The notes beneath the pieces were generated by a model, which was not told the DNA's origin, did no database searches, and saw nothing but the letters and a program-made list of their open reading frames with translations. Made by a program: the position numbers and the translations under genes. 64,000 bases of DNA, from assembly GCF_000003815.2 (NCBI RefSeq), contig NC_049990.1, positions 7,258,770 to 7,322,769 on the forward strand, in the 5' to 3' direction. This document shows, piece by piece, positions 1-10,617 of the stretch. The DNA is from Branchiostoma floridae (taxonomy: Eukaryota > Chordata > Leptocardii > Amphioxiformes > Branchiostomatidae). Within the stretch, counting starts at the first letter, position 1, and each line of letters opens with the position of its first letter.

Positions 1-50
1 GGAAAGATTATTGTATCAGAATCATGCGTTATTCGTTTCTAATTATTCAG

Positions 51-3000
51 TGAGCGGAATTGTGAAAGCTGGGAATCTACTCGCCATTATGGGAGCAAGG
101 TGAGGAACATTAGTCTTAGCGTTGACATGTACGAATGTTCAGAATCCATAGACTGTTCACATAGCGAGAGAGAGAGAGACCACACATCAGCAGAAGCGCA
201 CACATCCACAGAAACGTGCGCGCGCACACACACTCACTCGCACACGCACGCACAAACAAACACGCACATACTCAAACGCACACACACACACATAAACACA
301 CACGCACACATGCACACCAGACACACATTATGGTTTGTTACTACGTAGAAAGTATGATAACTATTATATTTGACTCAACGTTAACGACCCTTCATTTCTG
401 CCCTCCACGTGCAAGTGGTGCTGGGAAAACAACTCTGCTGAACACACTGACTCATCGGAACTGCAGTCAGTTTGACATAGAGGGCGCTGTCAAGGTATGA
501 TGGTCGAATATGTTTTACACTTTGAGTGTTCTCAATTCATCACATTGAATGGTTAACATTGACGAAAAGCGCATGATAAGACATTTTAGAAATGATTAAG
601 CACGGTAAGAAATTTACAAAGCTCTAAATACCACACGGAGGTACAATATCTTCCACTTATGTTTGGTATTGCAGGTAAACGGACAACCTTTTTCTCGAAA
701 CATCAGCAGCATGTCGGCTTACATTCAGCAGAACGATCTCTTCGTCGGAATCCTCACTGTCCGGGAGCACCTCATTTTCCAGGTATGAACAAACAAACAA
801 ACATACAACCAAACAAACAAATAAATAGATAAACAAGCGCGGTCACATAGGTCGTAAGAACTTCGTACGATCACTAACTTCGGGCAATTTGGAAGACAAT
901 CATGTACTTCTCCTGCAAAGTTCAACTGTCTTGGTACACAAAATGCTGTTTTAGATCCATGTCGGTCGTTGGTTCTGTCAAAGCCTGCTTAAAGATCCTA
1001 TGGCATCCAAATCGTGCGACGATCGCACGACGATTGTGACCATGCCCTAAGCGTGGAAAAAGGGCAGTGTAATCAAATCAACAGAAGTAGTACGCGGAGA
1101 AACTTGACGGAGAAGAGCAAGGGGCCAGTCACCGGCCTAAGCACCAACCTACATTGTAAGGCAGGCAGAAGTCACAGGAACTGTATTGCATTATACTCCG
1201 AGTGTTTCCTGTAATATAAAACTGCTTTGACGAGAACATTTTGTCATTTTGACGAGAAGATTTTTGTCGTCCCCTTTCCCCAGGCGTCCCTCCGTATGGA
1301 CAAGCACATTACAAGGGAGAACCGGATGGAGCTTGTGGATGAAGTCATCAACGAGGTATATATGTGTGTTCTTTAGGTTGTAACGTGACTAAATTAACCT
1401 TTCATTTGACACGTATGGACTAGTCTGTGTAACGCAAACTCCGCTACAAATGGGTATCTTTTTAAAATCTATCATATCAGATGGGCCTTTCTAAGTGTGC
1501 CGACACCAGGATCGGAACGCCCGGAAGGACCACAGGGATCTCAGGAGGAGAGAGGAAGAGGCTGGCCTTTGCTTCTGAGGTGATGACAACGCTCTACATT
1601 TTCTATCTGTAGCAAAAAGATTTCAACTTGGGACTTATCTGATTAATGTAAATGCCCATTTCCTTGCCCCTTGAAAGAAGTTCGATTTTCGTTTCGACAC
1701 TCCTTCTGTTGCCTTTCCTGGGGGAGCTAATGATTGGATGAAATTGTACATCCTACATTGTGTGTTAAAGGTTCTCGATAGTTGTGAAAACAAAAACCTA
1801 TATTGTTGTCATTGTCGTCCATGGTAGCCGCCATGTTTAATTTTGACGCCATTTTGTTTCCGGTTGGATTTTGGCGTCAGTTCCGGATTAATGTTTACGC
1901 AATGCCTGCTGCATATTGTGTCCGACCTTTTAGCTTTTCTCATGAGAAGCAAATGGCGTAATTATGGTATTTTACTACGTTTCAGTTGCTGACCAACCCG
2001 TCGCTGATGTTTTGTGACGAGCCGACGTCAGGGCTGGACTCCTCCATGACCCATAACGTGGTGCGGTGTCTACAGCAGCTGGCGATCAAGGGCAGGACTG
2101 TCGTCTGCACCATCCACCAACCGCCATCGGAAGTCTTCACCATGTTCGACCAGTACGTTACTTCATAAATAAATACATGTAGATAAATTGATCGGTCAGT
2201 AACATTGTCATATAGCTAGGCTGTTAAAACCAGTCACTGGCCTCCATTCCTCATAGTTTCAAAGCAAGTACGTCATAACTATGAGTTAATAAATACCTAT
2301 GGTTCGCTTTGCTCACTCGATGGTTTATTCGATTGTGGCTTATAGCGCGCTATGTCACAGTGAGTCATAAACCCTTAACCAACTATTTGAAATTAAAGTT
2401 GAATTTTTCATGTCAACGCTCTACATGCATAACGAATTCTATAATGCCGAATTCAACTGTACACAAAATTCATAAGTTATTTCAACGTTTGTTTTTCACA
2501 TTTCATTCTTTCCTGGAATCACGCTGTGCCTGCAGGATCTTACTCCTTGCCGAGGGTCGTGTCGCTTACATGGGACCAACGTCAGGCGCCGTAAGCTTCT
2601 TCCAAAGGTACTTTTATATATTGATAACTGTTTCAAGTATGTTGGAGCAAACGCTATGCATTCCAGTCAGTCACAAGTGTACTGGAGAGGAGTTGTAAGT
2701 ATCGTGTGTATGTTATGATAAAAAAATGAAAAACTTCCTTCGAGTTTTGTCCGCCTTACAACATTTTCCTCCTTACAGATTGTCTCAAAACGTTTTAATG
2801 AGTTTCGGCTCCACCTTCATGAGGTATTATAGACAATGTTTGTTAGGCAACATACGTTTTTTTAGAAATGTGGCACGTAAATGCCTTGTGTGGAGTATAC
2901 ATGTTGCCTTGTGTAGAGTATGCATGTTGCCTCGTGTGAAGTATGCGTGTTAAAGAGTTTGTTTTCCAATTTTCAAGCGCTGGATACAGCTGCCCAACGA

Positions 3001-5061
3001 ACTATAACCCTGCTGACTTCTACATCTACACGTTGGCCATAGAACCTGGGAACGAAGGGGATTGTAAGGCAAAAGTCAAGGTACAACTTGAGTTGAAGGG
3101 GCCACCCACTTGTCTTGAGATTAATAAAAAAGAATACATAAATAAGATAAACTTTACACACTAAAGATTGAAAAATAAGCTTGTGTAAAACAATAGATTA
3201 GGATGTGGCATTGGTACATCTCTTTAAATCACTTTGAATTAATGTATTTGGCGGTATTATGGCATCTGATGGCATTATGAGAATTGTAATCTTTATAGAA
3301 AATGAAATTGGTAATAAATTTCAAATATTGTAAAAATGAAGCATATTTATCAAAAACTCTCTCCCTACCTCTAGGACATTTGTGACCGGTACGAACAGTC
3401 TGATCATTGCACTGCCATCAACAATCAGATCAACCATGCAGATGGGACTGCGGGGCTAGGCGTAAACGCTCATGTTTTAATTATCTTTCTCATAACTATT
3501 TTAGGTTACATAAAGTTAGCCAATTTAGGTTATGATCTGAATATTTGTCTGCACTATGATTTGTTGTAATCATTGTTCCTTCAGTTATACATTTTGCCTG
3601 TGAGACCTTTTGAATCTTAATCACCATTTCAAACCGCCCCCTACTTATGTGTGTTCCGTGATGCATCGTGAGCGATTTTCAGAAACAAGGATGTCATATC
3701 ACAATGTAATGTCAACATGGATAATTACATTGATATTGTCATTTCTTCTTTCTTTCTTTTCATATTTCATCCTTATCTCACGCTTAGCTGCTGGAGGATC
3801 GGTCTGGGGGATCACCGTAAGTTTCAAACCTTTTTTTTTTAGAATTTTTCATCAAACTGACTAGTTTTGACAGGTAAGCAAATATACCTCCATTTTTTTA
3901 AATCAGAATATACCTCCATCAAGATTACCATACAATTATTACCAGGGCCATTTTGAAACGTACTCCCGTGAGAACGCAGCGCAGCGTGAGCCTGCACGAA
4001 AACGAGGTCGGTGCTATTACGTAAGAGCAACGACTTACATATTGGTATCTTGTCCAATGCTGTAGGTACAAAGCATCGTGGTTCCAGCAGTTTGCGGTGA
4101 TGATGTGGCGATGTCATCTGACTACCGTCCGGGACCCCATGCTCTTCACTGGAAAATTAATGCAGGCACTTGTAAGGGTTTCATAACTTTCTTTTTAAGC
4201 ACTTAAGGTAGACATTTCTACACGCAGGCATGAGACTTGTTTAGTAACTGTTGAACAAAAATCAAGTTTAACATTGGAGATACACGAAACACTGGGTCAT
4301 TACTCTATGCACCAGATGTAAACGTTGTTTGCTAATGATAATGACAGTAACCCGTACGGTACATTCTTATCCTTATCAAGCTGTGGAGTACAGTAGTAGG
4401 TAAGTGATAGGATTTCTAATACGTGTCAAAGACATGGGTTCTAAAACTACCCTTATAACTACTAAGTTCGGCTTCTTCCCGTCCCATGGTAATGTAGACT
4501 AAAAAGTTTGAATGGTCAAAATGCATAATAAAAATGAATGTTTCATTTCCAGTTATAAACCTTGAGTGAGGAAACTTTCCTGTATTTTCACAGCCGTATA
4601 AGCTAACAACCCGTCTTTCAGATCGTTTCCCTGTTGGTAGGTCTGGTGTACCTGCAGACAAAGTACGACCAAGCGGGCATTCAAAACTTCAATGGCGTCC
4701 TTTTCCTCATGACGGTACAAAACTCCATGCCTAACATGATGGCAGTGGTGCAGGTGAGAACGATTCTAGCTAACCAACATGAAAGTTTATTAAGTTGGAA
4801 ATTACATTATGGAACACGAAAGCTTGGGCCTGACTAAAATTGGAATCAACAGAATTTTCGACTAACGTCATTGACCAATTATAGCTAACTTTAGCCAAGT
4901 TTTATGTTCATAACGTATATCATTCCAGACGTTCCCGCTTGAGGTGGGCATCTTCAAACGTGAACATGGCGACGGCATGTACAGGACAGATGTCTACTTC
5001 ATCTGCAAGGTTCTAGCTCAGGTAAAGTTCCGGTAGAGCACGGTCAAGTATCTGTGTGTGT

Positions 5062-5102
<41 letters not shown>

Positions 5103-7740
5103 TTGTTTGTTTGTTTGTTTGTTTGTGTGTGTACGTGTTTGTGTGTTGTGTTGTAATCTCCTCCCTCTGCCCCCTCCCCCAGATACCAGCCACGACCGTC
5201 GTCGCCTTCGTTTATACGACTATTACCTACTGGATGGTGGGTAAGTGCAACACATTTTTTCAGCATAAAAAAAGGTGTAACTTCAATCAGACAAAACAAT
5301 TCCCCTATTTATCCGTTATCCCTTGTGGTGCCTAGTGGCACATAGTGCAGCAACTTTCCTCGATGTTTCAGCAGCAGAATATATCTATAGAACAACTTCT
5401 ATAATAACAGGGTATATCTATAATAACAACTTTCCTTGATGTTAAAGTTTCAGTAGCAGGATATAGTACAGGCATAATAGTACCACCTTCCCATTCTTCT
5501 ATTACTTCTATATTGTTTTTGTTGTTTGCCTTGCAGGATTGTATCCTGGTTGGAAACAGTACCTGATCGCTGTTGCTACCATGATTCTCATAGCGAACGT
5601 CGCCATGTCTTTCGGTATGTGGATCACTCGCGGCTATAGCTAACAAACATAAAACATAGCGCGGCTATTGAATAAGCCAGTTCGCCGTTTGAAGTGTGCA
5701 CGTGCAGCACCATACTGTGGGTAATACGTCAAATTTGAAGGCCCCTGACACTATATAAGACTGACCAGGGACCTAATCAACTTTGACGTATAATCCAAAA
5801 TTCATATATCCAATTACAATGCGCGTTTTAAACGATAGACTCTGAGACTGGCTTATTGCGTTGTGTATGACGAACCTGTGAAATACCCAGTATTTTACCC
5901 AACTCATGAAACTATATATTCACACGCATGTACGATGTCTGTTTTCAGGTTTCATCGTCTCCACTTCCACGTCGAGTCTAGAGATGGCGGTATCTACGGC
6001 AAACCTCCCCCTCGTCCCTCTCGTCCTGTTCGGAGGTTTCTTCCTGAACACCCAGTAAGCCACAGCATCACCGTTTCCATGGAAATAACTACCCTCTTGT
6101 GTACATATGCCATTCTGATGTTTTTATCTTAGATCTTATACTTAGGTGTCATCCATCCGTCAATAATTATAAAACAGTCTGCCGTCTAACTGTTAGTTTA
6201 AAACATTCGGGCCCCGACCCTGCCCCAAAATAGTCCGGTAGCAGCAGGGTTTTCCGTGGGGTCATACAGGGGTCACACCAAAAGAAGTGCAACAACAACG
6301 AAAATATGACATTTTGCTTTTGGTCTGTCTGTCTGTCTGTGTATGTGTAAGTGTTTCCAGATATTTGCTTTCAGCATAACACTAGCATATAGGACCTCTG
6401 GAAGGATTGTAATGATATTTACTTTTAATACGGATAAGAGTTGGGAAGACGAAGATCTCGATTTTGGCTCCCCTGGTGTGTCATCTTGTTTAACCGAGGT
6501 TACCTCCCTTTGCATACAGGTCGGTTCCCGTGTATTTCATCTGGCTGGAGTACCTGTCCTGGTTCAAGTACTCGAACGAAGTCCTGACCGTTAACCAGTG
6601 GCGGGACGTTACAAACATAAGTAAGTTTGCTCGTTAATGAAGTTTTTGTTTAGGTGAAGTTTCTGTATTTGTATCTATTTGTTGTCAGTATATATCTAGG
6701 AGCATCTACAGAGGACAGCGGACTACGATCCCCGAGGTTTCGCTCAACTATGCGAAATTTTTGTACCATGCGTATGTAGAGATTTGTGTTGATAGATTTT
6801 TCAGGACTCCATGTAATCTGTATCTCTTGTATTTTGTCTGACCCTTTCCCTCCTCATAATCTCAATGAAAAGCGGCCTGAAGGCCGATTTGAGCTTCTCA
6901 TGAATGAATTAAGGTTCAAAGTTCAAACAAACATGTTTACTAAAGTAAACATTGTCTTTCCTAGCATGCCCTGTTTCTGACGGTGCTTGCGTTGGTACAG
7001 GAATGGAAGTCCTCCAAGCTTTGAAGTACAGTGAGGTTGGTTCAGTTTAACGCTTGTTTGTGGTTACGGTCCATCTGACTCGGATAAAAAAAATGCTTGC
7101 ATTCAACAGCTAGATAGATACGGTATCCGAGTATCTAGCTGTCGAATGCAAGCAATTGTACTATCATTCAAAGAGCAATACGTTACGGCTGCTTCCAAGT
7201 TTCTCTTGCTTGCATTGAATCTATTCGTCTGTGTTTGTAACAACAGGTGGCAGTGTGGTCTTTGGGCTACGGTTGTTGATCAGAATCGAAAGGATCTGGG
7301 TTCTGATCCATAGAATATCAGTGTTTGCCATATCGTTAAAGAACCCACCGCACTTATGGGTGGGGATCTAACCCGTTGTGAGAGGATCAAAACTATCAAT
7401 GTTGTAGAACCCATGCCAGCTTGTACAAAATTGCTGTGTTACATCTAGAGGCCGTTTACCGCAGCCTAGAGTCCAGCCTTGTTAACTTTGGTCCGCTCTC
7501 AACATGTACATTCGCTCTGTGGGGTAGCGGCCGTCGGGAGCGGAGCAGAGCTAACAAGGCTGGGCTCCAAGCTGGTTTACTGGTTATGCGGAGCAGAAAA
7601 AACACCACCACCACCAAACTGTTGCTTTATTCTAGGATAACGTCATAGTTGACATCTGCGCGATGCTGGGACTGATGGGGAGTTTCCTCCTGCTGGCGTT
7701 CGTCTTCCTCCTCATCCGGTCGTACAAGTCCGAGTCGTAA
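51..7740 (+). CDS. White-like ABCG half-transporter, 3' nineteen exons (5' partial)
   Basis: Half-size ABC transporter (one nucleotide-binding domain followed by a membrane domain), expected to dimerise and export or sequester small molecules using ATP. Exons: 51-99, 416-494, 675-782, 1284-1355, 1481-1579, 1986-2152, 2536-2607, 2978-3080, 3375-3461, 3788-3816, 4066-4171, 4622-4753, 4929-5021, 5183-5240, 5537-5614, 5949-6054, 6520-6620, 6965-7035, 7636-7740 (stop TAA); all phases join, giving 570 visible residues. Walker [10 protein letters not shown] is split over the first two exons. Other landmarks are the Q-loop region YIQQNDLF, signature [14 protein letters not shown], Walker [14 protein letters not shown]-loop TIHQP, then [11 protein letters not shown]. 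The C-terminal half has several hydrophobic spans, the segment [20 protein letters not shown] and a last helix before the stop. The signature, NPADFY and GGFFLN segments resemble Drosophila White more than ABCG1/4. The donor after 7035 (GTTGGT) is atypical. The start codon and about 100 N-terminal residues lie upstream. Substrate cannot be told from sequence. Confidence 0.93.
170..330. repeat. CA-rich microsatellite in ABCG intron
   Basis: Degenerate (CA)n/(CACG)n tract between the first two visible ABCG exons, preceded by a short GA run. Apparent open frames across it are low-complexity artefacts. Confidence 0.9.
5055..5130. repeat. GT microsatellite in ABCG intron
   Basis: (GT)n followed by (TTTG)n between the exons ending at 5021 and starting at 5183. 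It lies just upstream of the pyrimidine tract of the next acceptor. Confidence 0.9.
7082..7155. repeat. Short hairpin in ABCG intron
   Basis: Inverted repeat with TGCTTGCATTCAACAGCTAG on the left and its near-complement ending AATGCAAGCA on the right, separated by a few bases. The stem is about 25 bp; probably the remnant of a small foldback element. Confidence 0.6.
7236..7400 (+). repeat. tRNA-derived SINE-like remnant
   Basis: The segment has a degenerate Pol III A-box-like block (GTGGTCTTTGGGCTACGG), a B-box-like GGGTTCTGATCC about 45 bases on, and then a GTTAAAGAACCCACCGC block resembling the conserved body of metazoan tRNA-derived SINEs. It lies in the last ABCG intron. Confidence 0.5.
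7452..7583. mobile_element. Imperfect foldback element (MITE remnant)
   Basis: Left arm containing GTCCAGCCTTGTTAACTTTG and right arm containing CTAACAAGGCTGGGCTCC are imperfect reverse complements over about 45 bp around a short loop. It lies within 60 bp of the last ABCG exon. No clear target-site duplication was seen. Confidence 0.5.
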
Positions 7741-7789
7741 GGATCCCAGGACAACCAGTGCCTATTGTTATACACACACTATTGACATC

Positions 7790-8024
7790 TAGTCTCCAAG
7801 CAGACCCTACGGTGCCTTAAAAATAGTATCAAAGCTGGCAAGGGACTTAGTATAGCGGCACCAAACAGACCCTACGGTGCCTTAGAAATAGTATCAACGC
7901 TGGCAAGGGAGTTAGCCGGCCAAAGGGAGTCAAACGGGCACCGGAGTACTTGGTGCCGCTATACCAAGTCCCTTGCCAGCTTTGATACTATTTTTAAGGC
8001 ACCGTAGGGTCTGCTTGGAGACTA
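7790..8024. mobile_element. Long-TIR hairpin MITE with flanking 7-bp repeats
   Basis: Two arms of about 75 bp (7790-7865 and 7949-8024) are reverse complements with only about one mismatch; the ends read TAGTCTCCAAGCAGACCCTA. The element is flanked on both sides by TGACATC (7783-7789 and 8025-8031). A partial extra copy of the arm lies inside at 7861-7921. Near-identity of the arms suggests recent origin or conversion. It has no coding capacity. It sits just 3' of the ABCG stop codon, probably in the 3' UTR or intergenic DNA. Confidence 0.85.
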
Positions 8025-8031
8025 TGACATC

Positions 8032-9300
8032 GTCGTGAAAACGAGGGTTTTGTAATCAATTTCTGTGTGTATTTGGTGTGTCTGGGTGTGCGTCCGCAGT
8101 CATTTGAATATAAGGTAGCAGTGGTGTATCGGGATACTCGGGAATTGGAAGTACGGTATGGCTCGGATCCAGCAGTGATGTAGTTTGATTTAATTTAATT
8201 CAATGTAATTTATTGAGATTGCAAACAATGCGATACATAGCAAGCCCAGGCTGATTAGCTGATATTGGGTGCAAGTTGAGGGCCAGGAAGTGATTTCAAT
8301 CGGTTAGTTTTGTGGGTCAGCCTTAGCAGATCCATTGATATTGTAAGTGGGTTTCGATTCATCAAGTTTATTGTTCTCTCTTGAAATAGATCTTCAGATC
8401 ATTGTTGTGTGGCCTTATCGACACTTAAGATAAGTACTGGAATTGACTTCTAATCTTACTACAATAAATGTCAGAATAAGAACTACTTCATAGTATTAAA
8501 GAGGCAAGAAAGGTTGGCATAGTACTATTTTGTTTAACCTTATAGTACCTTGTTAAAGTCTGTATTTCTGAAGTTCGGCGCCAGTTAGTGGGTTCCTTGA
8601 TTGTTGCCAAGCAACAGCGTAGCCTTGTGGTCTAGTCACAAACTACAGCTAGGCCGCTGTTGAAGCAATATCCCTTCAAAACGCCAAACAGAAGCAGTGA
8701 GTACTTTGATCTTATAGCTGCATACAAAGCACCAATGCCTTATATAGAAAATTGCAAAAGTTGAAAGTTCCCAGGTTAGTCATAGTACATGTGCTGGCTA
8801 CAAGACACAATCAGCCATGTCAGCTTCAAATTTGAAAATAGCAATGGGGAGTTCCTCCATTTGTTTCATGATGACATCAAACAGTTTTCGCATGACCATT
8901 ACGTATTATGGTCATATCCTGCCCAACGGATACTGGACCCATGGACCCATTTAATGTTCTCCATATCAATCTAAAGAAATCTCAGTTTTTGCAAAATTGG
9001 TTTCATGTTTCAAGCAAGAAAAGTTAGGAACATATAATATCACTTATCAATCTAAAGAAATCTTCGTTCTTGCAAGATTCTTAACAACGTTCTCATGTTT
9101 CAAGCAACAAAAGATACTGAAACCCACGATTATTAGTAAACTCGCCCGGTTACTTCGTATTGACTTTTGTAGCCTTTACCGTTAGATAGGTTGAACTTCA
9201 ACATCATTGTAGTTTGTAGCTGACCGTACGAAAGTTATTTTTGTTGCGTCAATAAAGATTTTCTTCTCCATTTTGTCTTTTATTGCCTCCATGAAATGTC
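8032..9300. other. ABCG downstream / intergenic DNA
   Basis: AT-rich DNA without convincing coding potential. Possible polyadenylation signals AATAAA occur at 8463-8468 and 9251-9256, so part may be ABCG 3' UTR; neither can be confirmed from sequence alone. Confidence 0.4.
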
Positions 9301-9530
9301 ATGGAGGTTATATTTACCTTCGCCGAGAAGGTTATGTTTTGGGTAGCATGTGTCTGTATGTATGTTTGTAGAAGACCAGCATAACTCGAGAATGCCTGAA
9401 TGGATTCTATTGATATTTGGTATATATGTGGGTAGGTCTTGTTGAGACATGGAAACGATTAGATTTTGGGCCCCCTAGCGGCCTGTTAAGGAAATTTCCG
9501 AGTTCTGAATATGCTGCGGCTATGATTTTT
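9300..9530 (+). repeat. Dispersed repeat, 'CCTTCGCCGAGAAGGTTATG' family, copy 1
   Basis: Begins near ACCTTCGCCGAGAAGGTTAT and continues through CAGCATAACTCGAGAATGCC, TGATATTTGGTATATATGTG and GGGCCCCCTAGCGGC. Related copies lie at about 15598-15930 (+), 18530-18760 (-), 39180-39465 (-), 46265-46455 (+, partial) and 62415-62590 (-), which marks it as an interspersed repeat. Confidence 0.8.
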
Positions 9531-9679
9531 ACTTCTTACTTGAAGTATTTGAAAGTTATGTACATATGAACATCGTTGAACATTAATTATGCAAATGAGA
9601 TCCTCATTTGCATAAGTTATTGGAAAATGCAATAAAGGCAATAAATGCAGCGACGAAGATATCAAGTAAGCACGAATGA

Positions 9680-10330
9680 TGGCTAACGGGAAATTTGCAA
9701 AACATTTCAGAGTCAGATTGGATGTTTATTACGGCGTAGCTCACAGAACTGGATCCAATGTGTGTGAGGTATGTTCTGACGGAATTGAACTATATCGTAG
9801 TGAAGTACATCCAAACTACGACTTCGAGTACTATCAATTAACAGCGTCTTTTCAGCAACACCACGACGAAGACAACAACACTAAGTCTCGGCCCCTTAGT
9901 CTTGACTGTAATAGTGCTTCAAGGCAAGCGACTTCACAGGTATTCCGTGTGACCTAACGTGTGGTCTTTCGTGATGAGCTCTGACATTAAAAGGATTGCG
10001 TCACTTGCACAGCTGTGCAGTCAGCTGTGCTGTACAGGTGAGGCAAGCTTTCAATGTCAAAGCTCATCACGAAAGACCACACGTGAGGTAGCTTGTCTTC
10101 ATGCACTATTTTAGCCAAGTTGATGTTTTTGATAGCCACGTCGTGGTGTTGCTGAAAATAGGCTGTTATTTGATAGCACGTCGTAGTCGTAGTCTGAACG
10201 TACATGTAACGTTACTTCACTACGACATAGCTCTTGTTCAGTCAGAACGTACCTCGGGCTACTGCGATCACTTCGTGCCTCATCAGTTCTGTGAACTACA
10301 CGGTTCCTTTTGTTATACAGGTAACATTGC
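9680..10330. repeat. Large imperfect inverted repeat (about 650 bp)
   Basis: Matching blocks on opposite strands include the region around 9761-9808 against 10211-10255, TTTTCAGCAACACCACGACG near 9849 against about 10140-10165 on the minus strand, and the inner ACGTGTGGTCTTTCGTGATG at 9957 against 10062-10083. The arms also share short similar peptides in outward reading (for example FQQHHD). It may be a foldback element or two inverted copies of a decayed exon. I do not recognise the peptides. Confidence 0.7.
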
Positions 10331-10617
10331 CATAGGGCTATTAAGGAGGGGCCGTGTTCAACACACAAATGTGCCTGATAAAACAAATTAAAACCCAGAA
10401 CCTTTGAACAGCTTCTAAGTCAACAACCATAACCGTAAGACCACTTTGCTACGATTTTGCTACCAATGGCAACAGCTAAGCCCCCCTGTTTCGTTTGACT
10501 GCCGTTACAAATTTTCTGACGAAAAGAGTCACGTACTATTTATTAAGTTCACAGGTGCGCCCCTGAACCGGTTTGTCTACTCATTGTCCTTTATCAACTC
10601 CAGTCGTGGTCTATAAA

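Noticed and set aside
100-500. Open frames rich in His/Thr in the first kilobase
   Set aside because: They translate a CA microsatellite; only 416-494 within them is a real ABCG exon.
5018-5335. Overlapping open frames of Val/Cys/Thr/His repeats
   Set aside because: They read through a GT microsatellite; the real exon here is only 5183-5240.
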